Below, piece by piece: positions 42,271 to 52,302 of a stretch of DNA of 64,000 nucleotides. This stretch comes from Phialophora verrucosa. Its lineage: Eukaryota > Ascomycota > Eurotiomycetes > Chaetothyriales > Herpotrichiellaceae. The notes below the pieces were generated by a model. It was not told the DNA's origin. It saw only the letters and a list, made by a program, of their open reading frames with translations, and did no database searches. The stretch lies in NCBI GenBank assembly GCA_002099365.1, contig MSED01000014.1, positions 1,302,001-1,366,000 on the forward strand. Reading direction: 5' to 3'. The position numbers and the translations under genes were made by a program. Numbering within the stretch: position 1 is the stretch's first letter; every line of letters starts with the position of its first letter.

Positions 42271-44976
42271 TTACTTCCGCCTCGTATAACCCGGTACCTG
42301 ATACGGCGTAGGGACGAACCACGTGGGATAGAGTCCAGCTTCCCGTTGACGGTGGATAAATGCAGCAGTGACGTGTCCGTTCTGTGTAAAGTTTGATTGT
42401 GTCTCATTGTCGAAACCCGGGATGGGCGAGTACTGCTTTTGCAGGGGCGGAGGCTTGTCAGGTGTGGATGGGAGAGAGTCCGAGGGTTGAGAGCCTTGGG
42501 TGCGGGAGTCGTCATTGCCGTCTTGCTTCCCTGGAGGTTCCGAGCGTTCGGGTGTGGAAGGGAGTGATAGCTGCGAATCATGGAGAGGACCTGAATCGTT
42601 CTCGAGGTCGGACTGTCGCTGCATTGGTGGAAAGAGTCTGGGTGCAGAAGTTGGAGCGGGTGAGGTCGTCTGGCTTTCCTTGCCTGTACAAAATTTTCCC
42701 AGGGGAAGTTGCAGAGGCTCAGCCAGGGGCTGCGATGTTTGCGAAGCCTGAAAATGGAGTGATGGAGGGTCGAGATCGAGGTCTTCCTCGTCCTCCCAGC
42801 CATCGTTTGAATCGGGAGCGTTTCCAAGGGCTAGTCCAGTTTGGCTGCTTCTGACGTGGCGAGGTATCTGACTCATAGCTACACTGGAAGAACTGGAGTC
42901 TTTGATCTTGAACGTCTCAGATCTTCCCATTGATTCATCATAGCCACTCTGTGGCATTGAAGACGGTGGCAAGAATGCCTGTGTAGGGTCTTGAGTCGAC
43001 AGCTGAGAAGGGTGTGGCATTGAGGCAGGGTGGACAGACTTTTGTGTATTGCTTCGCACTGGTCGAAGTCGAGGCGAGGATGACTCGTCGGGGGCGTCGT
43101 TCAGTGGGACTTGGTTGCTTGTTGTGTGGCGGATACTTGCTGGATGTACAAAGACAGGCGTCCTCGGAAGAGGTACCTCGTTCAAGTCATCATCGTCCAG
43201 CTCGATGTCTACGCGATCGGGCTCAACGCTGGATCGCGAAACTAACCTAGGGGCCGGAATAGGAGACTGTGATGAGCCTACTCTCTCAACATCAGGGAGA
43301 TATGAGTCGGGCTCTTGTAAAAACTTGACGCCAGCTGCACGCGGTGTCCGCGTTGACACGCGTGAATGATCAATCACTGATGTTGGTGTTCCCGGAGCTC
43401 GCTGTAATGAAAGCGGAGAAGAGACACGATATTGCACCTGAACATTGAACTGTGTATCATTCGCGACTGGTGACCCGAAGTCCAGTTGTTCGAAGTCTTC
43501 GTCACCGATGTTCGTAGTTTCCCCGCTGGCGTTGGAACGTTTTGGTGCTAAATCGACCTGCATAGATGGCGGCTGAGAATTCCCGGCATCAATCGAGCTT
43601 CGGCGAGGGCCACTGTGTGGACCAACCGCTCCAAAATCTCTCACAATAACGCCTTCATCTTCCTGCACAGGAGCCCCTGGTGAATGAGGACGCTGGCCAT
43701 GACCGATTTTGGCATCACCACTTCTGTGCGCAGAGAAGAGGTTACTAAAGCTTGGTAAACTGTCCTGGCTTCCAACATGGCTCTCCTGAACCTCATGTGC
43801 CTGGCTTGTTGCCGGAATCTCGATTTCGTTCTCACCGCCGCGTACCTCTGAAGCGACCTTGGCTGGGGCAGGGTTCCTTGCGGCCTTGGGCGAAGATGAA
43901 GGAACCGACCACAAGTTCTGAGAGTCTTCAATACGGGTAGCGTGCCGCTTTTGGCTCCGCTTCGGCAGCTTCAGAACAACAACCTTGCGTTTCGGCGAGG
44001 GACGCTTCGGAATCCGACATTTCTTCCCAGCTCTCTCGGAAGTATCATGTATGGTAACATTGGTAGAACGTTCAGCTAGTGGAGTTCTCTGAGACTTCGT
44101 CGGGGTCTCGTACAACCTCCTGTTCGTCCTCCTTGTGCTCGGACACAAACTTTCTGGAGTTTGACTGGACAAAACAATTGTCGTAGGTTTCGTCGGAGTC
44201 TGCGGTGGCCACGAAGGACCTGAAACTGGACGTAGTCCTGGCAAAGGATCTTCGCCATCTTCTGTTGAGTCCTGAATTTCCAACGGATGGTTGAAAGGCT
44301 TGTTTGTGGACTTGTCCTTGTCGGTGTCGGCAGGAGTGCTTAATGCTTGTGCGAAATAGTCGAAATTCCGTTCAGGATCTGAGAAGACTTCATTCTTCGT
44401 TGCTATGCGCCTGGACTTTCTTTTCGCGGAGCCACTTGGCTCATCCTCGGTAGGCTCGCTCTTCCTTTTCCTTGTTCTAGGCTTGTACTCCACTCGGCTC
44501 TCTGGTGCCGTCCTTCGGTTCGTGGACGACAAGGTCACGGCTGGGGTCCCCTTGCGGGTTCGGGGTTTCCGTGGACTCTTGTTGGCTCCGTCTAGTTGAG
44601 GCATGGCATGTTCTTCGCGAGGTGCAATCATTGTATCGTCGAAGTCCTGGCGGTTGTGGGCTGGAAAGTCGAAAAAGCCGATCTGCGTCAGGGTAGAATC
44701 GCGTTTCTTCACCCTGCGCCTCGGTCTTTTTGGTGGCGCACTGTGCGACTGCCTATCGTCCAGCAATTGCATCTCGCCTTCATCGTAGCTCGGTGGGAAA
44801 GGAGTCAGCCAGTGAGCTTGAGTCAAAGTCTGTTGATCTTTTTTGCGTATTGATTTGGAGGCGCCGGGCGCCTCACTTACTCGTCGCTGCTTCCGAGCGG
44901 AGGGTCTGGATAGCGAAGCCGACTCAGCTTTGCGCTTGGTGCTCGTGATGGACCACGACAGGGGGACACCGGACAT
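42271..44976 (-). CDS. Large disordered nuclear protein, function unknown
   Basis: A single exon encodes 901 residues from MSGVPLSWSITSTKRK. I recognise no catalytic domain. The protein is basic and rich in Ser, Pro, Lys and Arg, with several nuclear-localisation-like clusters (KRPRRRVKKRDS, KRKSRRIATK, KRPSPKRK). Two similar short motifs near the N-terminus, TLTQAHW and TLTQIGFFDFP, resemble docking motifs found in fungal genome-maintenance proteins. There are many SQ/TQ and SP/TP sites (SSQSP, SQDSLPS, TPTKSQRTP). A better-conserved-looking C-terminal block is HVTAAFIHRQREAGLYPTWF followed by VPTPYQVPGYTRRK. A chromatin or DNA-damage role is only a guess. It lies in tandem with BFR2, 289 bp apart. 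Confidence 0.75.
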   Translation of the reverse strand: MSGVPLSWSITSTKRKAESASLSRPSARKQRRVSEAPGASKSIRKKDQQTLTQAHWLTPFPPSYDEGEMQLLDDRQSHSAPPKRPRRRVKKRDSTLTQIGFFDFPAHNRQDFDDTMIAPREEHAMPQLDGANKSPRKPRTRKGTPAVTLSSTNRRTAPESRVEYKPRTRKRKSEPTEDEPSGSAKRKSRRIATKNEVFSDPERNFDYFAQALSTPADTDKDKSTNKPFNHPLEIQDSTEDGEDPLPGLRPVSGPSWPPQTPTKPTTIVLSSQTPESLCPSTRRTNRRLYETPTKSQRTPLAERSTNVTIHDTSERAGKKCRIPKRPSPKRKVVVLKLPKRSQKRHATRIEDSQNLWSVPSSSPKAARNPAPAKVASEVRGGENEIEIPATSQAHEVQESHVGSQDSLPSFSNLFSAHRSGDAKIGHGQRPHSPGAPVQEDEGVIVRDFGAVGPHSGPRRSSIDAGNSQPPSMQVDLAPKRSNASGETTNIGDEDFEQLDFGSPVANDTQFNVQVQYRVSSPLSLQRAPGTPTSVIDHSRVSTRTPRAAGVKFLQEPDSYLPDVERVGSSQSPIPAPRLVSRSSVEPDRVDIELDDDDLNEVPLPRTPVFVHPASIRHTTSNQVPLNDAPDESSSPRLRPVRSNTQKSVHPASMPHPSQLSTQDPTQAFLPPSSMPQSGYDESMGRSETFKIKDSSSSSVAMSQIPRHVRSSQTGLALGNAPDSNDGWEDEEDLDLDPPSLHFQASQTSQPLAEPLQLPLGKFCTGKESQTTSPAPTSAPRLFPPMQRQSDLENDSGPLHDSQLSLPSTPERSEPPGKQDGNDDSRTQGSQPSDSLPSTPDKPPPLQKQYSPIPGFDNETQSNFTQNGHVTAAFIHRQREAGLYPTWFVPTPYQVPGYTRRK

Positions 44977-45265
44977 CCTCCCAGAGACGACAGGAAGTGC
45001 TCTGGCAAGGAAGAGCAAAGGAGCCTCGAAATTCGCACTTTGAAAAAACGTGCTGTGGTACGCATGATATCAACGCGTCCACATTCGACGCGTCCGGAAA
45101 CACGACACACGTGACGTCGGGTTTCACGTTCTTCAGCACATCAACTATTTACTACGGAGTAAGAGCAAGTCCTTGGTCGTTCGACTATCGTCAGAAACCG
45201 GTGGAAGACAGGAAAATTAATCCTTTGAGACTTGGGACAGTGTAGGCAAGGAAGGTACAGTAGTC

Positions 45266-46971
45266 TCAGCTTCTAAACAGCCTCAACGCCTCTCCTTCGG
45301 CGATTTCCTCTTCCATTTCATCTTCTTCACCCGCTTCCTTCTCTGCCAAGGCATTCATGTTCCCAAGTAGGCTCCCGAAGAACTCGGTCCTTGCAGCTTC
45401 AGTCCACGTATTTCGATCCTCAGGTGCCATGAAGTTCTCCAACTTTTCGTGTACAGTATACCTGATCTTGCGACCTTTGGACGCTTTGGTGTCAACTTTC
45501 TTGTTTTTACCGCCACTGGGGTGTAACTTCTGAGGCCCGGCAAACTGTGCGGTGGGAACGCCGCTGGAGTTGGCTGCTGAGCGGGAAGAGATCAAGTCGC
45601 GGAGGAGGGATTGATAGAATGTAGAGTCGTCAAATGCTTGGGTTGAGGAAGAGTAGGTATGAGCAGTCATGTTGGGGGACTCTGACAGCAGATAGGTGTC
45701 GAGCACGTCTGTGAGGCGGGAATTCCCTGCTTGGGGTGGCTTTAGAAGCTTTGATCGTTGTGTAGTATCGATAATGGGTTGGGTTTTTGTGTGCCATTTG
45801 TCAAGAATTGTGCGGCGGTGCGGCTGGACTTGGGTTTCGAGAGAGGTGGTGTGTTCCCAAATTTGTGTAAGGGTAGTCGATCGTGTTGGATTGAGAGCAC
45901 GTTTCCGTTCTGACTTCTTGGAGTCGGAAGAAGTGCCATAGGTGATGCTGGAGCGGATGGAATCGATTGTTGACCATAATGCGAGCGCCGCATCCTCGGC
46001 TCTGCTTACGGCCGCTTTGACCTCCTCGTCGCTGATCGTATCAGGAGGCAACTCGTTTATAGCAGTAACGCCCTTTTGTAGCTTGATTCTAGCATCGAGG
46101 AGGCGTTCGAAGGCCTGCCGCTGCTGTTTAACCGCCTGACCTTTCTTCACGTCGGAACTGACTCCAGCTGAGAGAGCAGACGCCAGTCCGGCGGTTGATG
46201 CAGATTCTGCGGCTCTTCTGAGCTCTTCACGATCCAAGGACCGTGCTGATTTGCTCCGTTGCGGAGGTGGAGAAGTGGCTGAAGATATCGAGGAAGAATC
46301 ATCTTCGTCTTCCTCGTCGTCCATTTCAATGTCCGAAGGGCCGGTGGAGTTATTTTCGAACTCGTCTGAGAAGTCATCCTCTGACTCTGTGTCTGTGTCT
46401 GGAGGGTTTCCCTCATCTGGCCCGGTGGTCTGTGCCTGATTCCTCTTGCTGCCGCGGAATTTCATGTGCTTGAAGCGTTCGACATCGCTCTCGCCCAATG
46501 CCTCGTCACTGTCAATCTCCTCATCTTCTTCAGCCTCCAAGTCCAGATCCTGATCGTCTGCCTCTTCTGAATCGTTTTCGGAGCCAGCGGGGTGCTTTCC
46601 CTTGGGGGCAAAGGGATCATTCTCTTCATCTTCGTCAACAGGCGCAAAGGGATTATCGTCATCATCGTCCTCCAGCGCTTTACGAGTCACCGCCACTCCG
46701 TCATATTTCGCGCCGAGATCTGGTTGCGCTGGCGTTCGCAGTCGGCTCCTACCGACCGTTTCGTAGTGTTCACGGCCTGCATCGCCTTGCTCTTCTTCCT
46801 CAGAATCGGGGCCGTCACTGTCAACTGGTCGCAAATATGCATCGTCCTCGGGGTCGAAGTCTGCGCCAATGGATTAGTGCAATGCTTGGAAAACCATGTC
46901 CTCGTCTGCGCCTACAAACCTTTGGCTTTCTTGCGCTTTATCTCTGCTGCATAGTTCTTCAGACTTCCCAT
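45266..46971 (-). CDS. BFR2: rRNA-processing protein Bfr2 / AATF
   Basis: Two exons on the minus strand, 46920-46971 and 45266-46860, give 548 residues. Bfr2 (AATF/Che-1 in animals) is a nucleolar small-subunit processome factor needed for early 18S rRNA processing. The protein starts MGSLKNYAAEIKRKKAK and joins through a 59-bp intron to DFDPEDDAYLRPVDSD, the family's N-terminal pattern. A very acidic region follows (DDFSDEFENNSTGPSDIEMD). The AATF/TRAUB core has KKGQAVKQQRQAFERLLDAR and IKLQKGVTAINELP. The C-terminal TRAUB part has DDSTFYQSLLRDLISSR, KGRKIRYTVHEKLENFMAP and TEFFGSLLG. The intron acceptor GCGCAG was chosen to keep FDPEDDAYL. Confidence 0.94.
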
Positions 46972-47228
46972 TTTGTAGTTCCCTTCACGAAACCGAGACA
47001 CTAGGACAGCAGAGCAACAAATAACTACTCGGCCATTGCAAATCCCATGCGAACTTTTGCAACTGAAATAATTCTGGGAGATTTCGCCGCAACTTGCCGC
47101 CGCTGCTAGATTCAATGTTGATTGGGGAAATTTTAGCCGTGATCCGTTGCCCCACCACGAGTTAAAGGTTATCAATCACAAAGCCACAATTTTAACCAGA
47201 ATTGTCCGCACAGGGCTTCTAGTCTTAC

Positions 47229-47315
47229 GGCTGAATGGTTTAGTGGTATAATTCTTGCTTTGGGTCCTTGTATCTTGAATGTAAGAGGTCCTGGGTTCAA
47301 TTCCCAGTTCAGCCC
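47229..47315 (+). tRNA. tRNA-Pro (anticodon TGG) with 15-nt intron
   Basis: The acceptor stem GGCTGAA pairs with TTCAGCC at the 3' end, followed by discriminator C. D-arm TGGTTTAGTGGTATAA contains the A box. The anticodon stem CTTGC (47254-47258) pairs with GTAAG (47281-47285); the anticodon TGG is at 47261-47263. A 15-nt intron (47265-47279) follows position 37, the usual site. T-arm CTGGGTTCAATTCCCAG contains the B box. Mature length is 72 nt. Confidence 0.95.
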
Positions 47316-47322
47316 TTTTTTT
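47316..47322 (+). terminator. RNA polymerase III terminator
   Basis: Seven consecutive T residues follow directly after the tRNA discriminator base. Confidence 0.85.
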
Positions 47323-47770
47323 GCGTAACTCTGGAAGCAGTGGGAAGCTTTTTTGTTACGTTAGTCAATGATATTGATTTTCATGCGATTGAGACTGGTT
47401 GTGAATATTTTTGGCGGCGCTGTTCTCTGTACTCGTACTCGTGGTGCAGGAAAACCTGGACGAACCCGGGGGTTGTCTGGGTCACGTGGTTGTAGCTTTT
47501 ATGACGTGCTTCGACTTCGGGCTCCCCCAGGCTGCAATATCCCTTGTTCGAACACACCACGTCCCGCCGTTGTATAGCAACTGTGAACGGCGCTGGACCG
47601 AGTCTCTTCCAGAAAGAGGGCTAGTCTCCGACGGCTCCCTCAAAATATTCAGACCAGCGGTCACTTAAGCTGGGACCATCATGCCGCCATGATAGCAGCA
47701 GTAGCGTTGCAAACCGGCATTGAGAGCAACAGAGAAATGCCATGACCTGTTCCGACAGCCATCAGACTCA
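47323..47770. other. Spacer between tRNA-Pro and RAD4
   Basis: Presumed RAD4 promoter. The RAD4 frame is open to 47720 without an ATG before 47771. No other feature is seen. Confidence 0.5.
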
Positions 47771-50700
47771 ATGCCGCCCAAGAAGAAAGAAACAGCCAAA
47801 CAGCCAGCTCAGGTAGCACGTCGGTCCGCTCGCCAGCGAGGTAAAGCCAAAGATGATATCCCAAACGTCTACCGTGAGATGCTCGCCGAAGCAGTTGAGG
47901 AAGGAGGGCCCGCTGCATCAATATCAAGGCCGTTCAAACAAAACCGGACACCGATTGCACGCAGAAACCCCCGCCGTTATGGCAGGGCTGAACATGAGAT
48001 TGGAGGCGTCTATGGGGACATGCTCGCCGAGGCTCTTGCGGAGGAGCATGCCGCGGCTTCAAACCCGAAACCGTCAAAGCGACGCAAGACAAGCGAGGAG
48101 CCGTCGAGCAAGATTGAGCTTGACATCAATCTATTCGATGGGCCTGCTGATGTTGGAAGTCCGGCGCCGGTGGAACCCGAACCCACACGGCTGCAGCAAG
48201 TAACTCTGACTGAGTTCGATACTGCGACCGAGTCAGAGGCGGAATTTGAGGATGTCGACCTTGAACCTCTTGCGGAAGAAGCTGAATACGATGATGGACC
48301 AGATGAGAAGCCTCTCGAGCTCAATCTTTCCAAAGTCTCCACGCCTACACGTGCTACAATAAGGAGAAAACCTGTAAGCGCGGCAGAAAAGCGGCTTCGT
48401 TTAGATGTGCATAAGGCGCACCTCGTCATGCTACTAGCAAATCTCAAATGTCGGAACCAATGGTGCAACAGTGAGTCAGTACAAGCTATTTTGAAGCCCC
48501 TAGTCCCGCGGAAAACCACGTCATTGCTTCAGGTGGATGAACGAAAGACTCAATATGAACGAAACCGGTCCTTCATGAAAGGGATCGAAGAAGTCTGCGC
48601 CATATGGAAAGGCCTGTGGATCCAGGACGGAAGGGGGATGACACGTGCGTATTGGCGAGATGATGTCGACGCCGCTAAGGAAAGCGATGACGCCGAGGAC
48701 CTTGACTTTGACGACTTCAAGGCAGCTGCAGTCTCGAAACGAGGGTCGAGAGATCTGGCCGCCCAGCTTTTCTGCGCCTTACTTCGCTCAATCGCTCTTG
48801 ACGCCCGCTTGGTGTGCTCTTTGCAGGTCTTACCTTTCTCAAGGGTTGCGAAAGGACAGACCCCGCAGAAGCCCAAGGCAGAATATATTCGTGCGCCCCC
48901 TCAAGACTATGGCTCGACGTCCGGCCCCGCTCCGGAAAGGCGAAAAGTGTTCTCGGAGTCAGTGTTTCCAATCTTTTGGGTCGAGGTCTTCTCGCCCGCC
49001 ATACAAACATGGATCCCTTTGGATCCTACTGTCCGTCAAACAATCAACAAGCCGAAGACCGGGTTCGAACCGTACGGCAACGACAACTACAACAAGATGA
49101 CATACGTGATTGCATTCGAGGATGACGGCTCGGCAAAGGACGTAACTAGACGTTACACTCAATTCTACAATTCAAAGATCCGAAAACAGCGGGTCGAAAG
49201 CACCCCAGGAGGCGAGGGATGGTGGGATAAGACCATGCGGTTTTTTGAGAAGCCCTTTCGAGAAGCAAGAGATGACATTGAGGATGCGTCGCTACAGGCA
49301 CGCACCGAAAGCGAGCCTATGCCTAATAACATCGAAGATTTCCGGGGTCATTCAGTCTATGTTTTGGAGCGGCATTTGCGCAAGAACGAAGTCATTCACC
49401 CAAGACGCGAGTCTGGGAAAGTCAAGCTGGGGTTCGGGAAGGAGGCAAGACTCGTCAGCGTATTTCGCCGACGAGACGTCCATGTGTGTCGGACTGCGGA
49501 CGCTTGGTACCGGCGAGGAAGAGACGTCAACGAAGGAGAGCAGCCACTGAAACGGGCCGTTCCTAGACCAAAGCGGACACCGGCGGCAGATGGCTCTGAT
49601 GACGACGAAGAAGCCACAAGCGGCACAGCCTTGTATGCGGAGTATCAGACCAGCTTATACGAGCCACCACCCGTCGTCAACGGCAAAGTACCGAGGAATG
49701 CCTACGGTAACCTTGACGTCTACGTGGCGTCAATGGTCCCAGCAGGGGCGGTCCACATTCGACATCCTCTTGCCGCGAAAGCAGCCCAGATCCTTAGCAT
49801 CGACTACGCGGATGCTGTGACAGGTTTTCAATTCAAAGGGCGACAAGGCACGGCCGTCATCGACGGCGTAGTTGTCGCCATGAACATGACAAATGCAATG
49901 ATCACCGTCGTTGAAGCATTAGAGTCGCAGGCATCAGAAGAGGCGGAGGTGGCGCGGACTAAAATCCTTCTGGCAATGTGGAAACGCTGGCTCACTGCAC
50001 TGCGTGTACGAGAGCATGTACAGCAGCAGTATGGGGATCGAGAAGAAGACACTAAGGGCAAACGATCCCTGCTCCACGACGACGAAGACGACGTCACCTA
50101 CAGGCCCGAGGACGACGGTGGCGGGTTCATGCTCGAGGAAGTTGAACCTGACCAAAGCGACGAGGAGGCTGCGACTTCGCTGACGCCTTCTAAGATGCCA
50201 AATTTAAGACCTCTAGAGCTCCCTCCAGAAGTGGTGCACCAAGAGATTATTGTCGTTCGTTCTCCCCACAAGCTCCCACGGCCGCCAGCGCAGGAGCCAC
50301 CAACATGGCAAAGCGACTACCAAGCAGACGCCTCCAACACGGCCGACGGTGGAGATTTCATGGCAGAGGGTGGCCGTTCTACAGCCGTTGCTCCAGGGCA
50401 CTCACCTCCCGCATCGGCGGCCCATCAAAAGAGCGCCGGATTCCTCCCCGAGGACGAGGACGATATTGAAGGTGGCGGGTTTTTGGTAGACGATAAGGAT
50501 GAAGAAGGCGGCGGCTTTATTGCCGAGACCGAAGCGTCGATACCATACGCACAAGCAGGCACAACTGGCGAGGAGCAGGCGGGAGGCTTCTTCCCGGAAA
50601 CGGACGCGGAGCCGGGCTCAGCCAACGACGATGCCGCCGCCGCCACCACCGCTGCGGGCAATGCGACCGCATCTACCACCGAGGGAAGTCCCGAGTCCAA

Positions 50701-50989
50701 TGTCCTGCATACATACCGGGACGCTCGAGGTCGCGACACTGGTGAAGCCGCTATAAATGTTCCTCCGACCGACATCGGGGCAACCGCCGCACAGCCACGG
50801 CAGTCTACGCCAGCGCCAGCGCCTGCTACTGTAGGGGACCAGGGCACACTGAACCTGAGCCAAAGCGAGGTCGCGAATGGAGAGAGTCCTGCCTCGGCTC
50901 CTACGCCGGGGTCCCTCCTCTCGCATGACCCGGAAGAAGACGACGCCGAGCCTGAGTGGTTGTTGAATAGTCTAGGCGAGATGGACTGA
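47771..50989 (+). CDS. RAD4: DNA damage recognition protein Rad4/XPC
   Basis: A single exon encodes 1072 residues from MPPKKKETAKQ. Rad4/XPC detects helix-distorting lesions and starts global nucleotide excision repair. The transglutaminase-like domain spans about 330-500 (RGSRDLAAQLFCALLRSI, VFPIFWVEVFSPAIQTWIPL). BHD1 starts near 517 (MPNNIEDFRGHSVYVLERHL), BHD2 follows (VSVFRRRDVHVCRTADAWYR), and BHD3 is near 618-700 (NAYGNLDVYVASMVPAGAVH, DAVTGFQFKGRQGTAVIDGV). The N-terminus has a 45-residue segment duplicated in tandem (16-60 and 63-107). The C-terminal 270 residues are acidic and disordered with six GGF-type repeats (GGGFLVDD, GGGFIAET, AGGFFPET). The N-terminal acidic stretch DTATESEAEFEDVDLEPL may contact the TFIIH p62/Tfb1 subunit, as in other XPC proteins (inferred). 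Confidence 0.95.
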   Translation: MPPKKKETAKQPAQVARRSARQRGKAKDDIPNVYREMLAEAVEEGGPAASISRPFKQNRTPIARRNPRRYGRAEHEIGGVYGDMLAEALAEEHAAASNPKPSKRRKTSEEPSSKIELDINLFDGPADVGSPAPVEPEPTRLQQVTLTEFDTATESEAEFEDVDLEPLAEEAEYDDGPDEKPLELNLSKVSTPTRATIRRKPVSAAEKRLRLDVHKAHLVMLLANLKCRNQWCNSESVQAILKPLVPRKTTSLLQVDERKTQYERNRSFMKGIEEVCAIWKGLWIQDGRGMTRAYWRDDVDAAKESDDAEDLDFDDFKAAAVSKRGSRDLAAQLFCALLRSIALDARLVCSLQVLPFSRVAKGQTPQKPKAEYIRAPPQDYGSTSGPAPERRKVFSESVFPIFWVEVFSPAIQTWIPLDPTVRQTINKPKTGFEPYGNDNYNKMTYVIAFEDDGSAKDVTRRYTQFYNSKIRKQRVESTPGGEGWWDKTMRFFEKPFREARDDIEDASLQARTESEPMPNNIEDFRGHSVYVLERHLRKNEVIHPRRESGKVKLGFGKEARLVSVFRRRDVHVCRTADAWYRRGRDVNEGEQPLKRAVPRPKRTPAADGSDDDEEATSGTALYAEYQTSLYEPPPVVNGKVPRNAYGNLDVYVASMVPAGAVHIRHPLAAKAAQILSIDYADAVTGFQFKGRQGTAVIDGVVVAMNMTNAMITVVEALESQASEEAEVARTKILLAMWKRWLTALRVREHVQQQYGDREEDTKGKRSLLHDDEDDVTYRPEDDGGGFMLEEVEPDQSDEEAATSLTPSKMPNLRPLELPPEVVHQEIIVVRSPHKLPRPPAQEPPTWQSDYQADASNTADGGDFMAEGGRSTAVAPGHSPPASAAHQKSAGFLPEDEDDIEGGGFLVDDKDEEGGGFIAETEASIPYAQAGTTGEEQAGGFFPETDAEPGSANDDAAAATTAAGNATASTTEGSPESNVLHTYRDARGRDTGEAAINVPPTDIGATAAQPRQSTPAPAPATVGDQGTLNLSQSEVANGESPASAPTPGSLLSHDPEEDDAEPEWLLNSLGEMD

Positions 50990-51189
50990 GGGATGATTGA
51001 CCAGTACGTATGGAGATGGATGGTGTATCCGAAACCGTGACCCGGGGACGGTTAGTTAGGGAGGTTGAGACGAGTTCTCAAGCCGAGAAGCCTAAGGCCT
51101 CCACGAAATGTAAAACTCGTGAAACATATACGGGTAATTTTGTCTGTAAAACCATATAATACAGTACATGGACGTTCATGTCCGGGGTA

Positions 51190-52302
51190 TCATGGCGAAT
51201 CCGAATCATAATCAACCAACGCAACGGCGGCGGCGGTTGTGGTAGTGGCGCCGTCGACTTTGCCAGCTTCAGTCTCCTCCAGTTGTTCTGCCTCAGGTTG
51301 TCCGTCCTGTCTTTTTCGCTTCACTCGCGTTTGCCAGAGATTGTCGTCTCGCAGGAACGGATCGAGCGCGGTCCTGGAGTTGGCTCTCAACGCGCTGCCC
51401 AGCATCTCCTTCCTGTCCGTCTTCGACTTCACCTTGCTCGAACTGGATGCCGAGGCCGACTTGGACACCTCCCCATCTCTACCACTAGCACCATCACCAT
51501 TAGGAGCAGGAGAATTCGGACCAAATAACGGCTTGGTCGTGCTCAGCGCTTCCTCCTCCGGAAGGCTCTGCTCGCCAAACTCCAAGAACTTGACCCTCTC
51601 GTTGTCCTCCTCCCTCTCGGGCAACATCTCCATGTCGACCGCGAGGCTGAACTTGTCTTTCAACGCTTGGCTTGTCCTCTCGTCCGCCTGCCTCTTTCTC
51701 CTGCCGACGCGGAACTCCCTCCTCAAGGCCCTGCTCCTCTCGTAGGGATCCTCCCAGTTCCGACGACTTACGTGCATCAACTCCTCCAGCCTGGCCTTTT
51801 GGGTCTCAGCCGCCGTCCGGTCCGCGACTTTCTTCTCCACAGCTCCGAACCCGCCGTCGCGTTCGAGCCTGTCTTTCTGCTCCTCCGTGGCGGCCCCTCC
51901 AGGGGCACCTAGCTCCGCAACATAGTCTGTCGCCGTGCCCAAGTCGCGCCGCCGTCCGCCATCCGTGACTACGTATTCCGCGCTCTTGGGATCCGTTCGC
52001 ACGCTCAACCACCCGCCGCACACGGTGTGCTTGAACCGAAACTCCCATATCGGGGTGCTGAAGTAATTGCCCACCTTTTTCTTCTCCGCGTTGAACCGCA
52101 CGCCTTGCGCGATCAGTTCCTCGGGCCGGCATGTCGTGCACCAGATCGGGAACGGACATTCGAACCGCACCGTCAGGATACCCTCGGATTTGAGCTTGCG
52201 CGCGCGCGAGCCCAGCGCGTGGCCTTTACCCGAGGCGGTGTTGGCGGAAACGCGGCCCTCGAGCTCCGGGGGCACGTACCGGCCCATGTTGAAGCCCTGC
52301 AT
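51190..52302 (-). CDS. Splicing factor Saf4 / CCDC130 (CWC16 family)
   Basis: A single exon encodes 370 residues. The start MQGFNMGRYVPPELEG is the signature of the CCDC130/Saf4 branch of the Yju2/CWC16 family, which acts at the catalytic spliceosome. Cysteine pairs that likely bind zinc are in RFECPFPIWCTTC and FKHTVCGGWLSVRTDP. The conserved core continues with AEYVVTDGGRRRDLGT, LMHVSRRNWEDPYERSRALR and FRVGRRKRQ. The C-terminal third is low-complexity and basic, with LRDDNLWQTRVKRKRQ near the end. The ATG at 52302 has an AACATG context. The gene is convergent with RAD4, with about 200 bp between stop codons. Confidence 0.93.
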   Translation of the reverse strand: MQGFNMGRYVPPELEGRVSANTASGKGHALGSRARKLKSEGILTVRFECPFPIWCTTCRPEELIAQGVRFNAEKKKVGNYFSTPIWEFRFKHTVCGGWLSVRTDPKSAEYVVTDGGRRRDLGTATDYVAELGAPGGAATEEQKDRLERDGGFGAVEKKVADRTAAETQKARLEELMHVSRRNWEDPYERSRALRREFRVGRRKRQADERTSQALKDKFSLAVDMEMLPEREEDNERVKFLEFGEQSLPEEEALSTTKPLFGPNSPAPNGDGASGRDGEVSKSASASSSSKVKSKTDRKEMLGSALRANSRTALDPFLRDDNLWQTRVKRKRQDGQPEAEQLEETEAGKVDGATTTTAAAVALVDYDSDSP

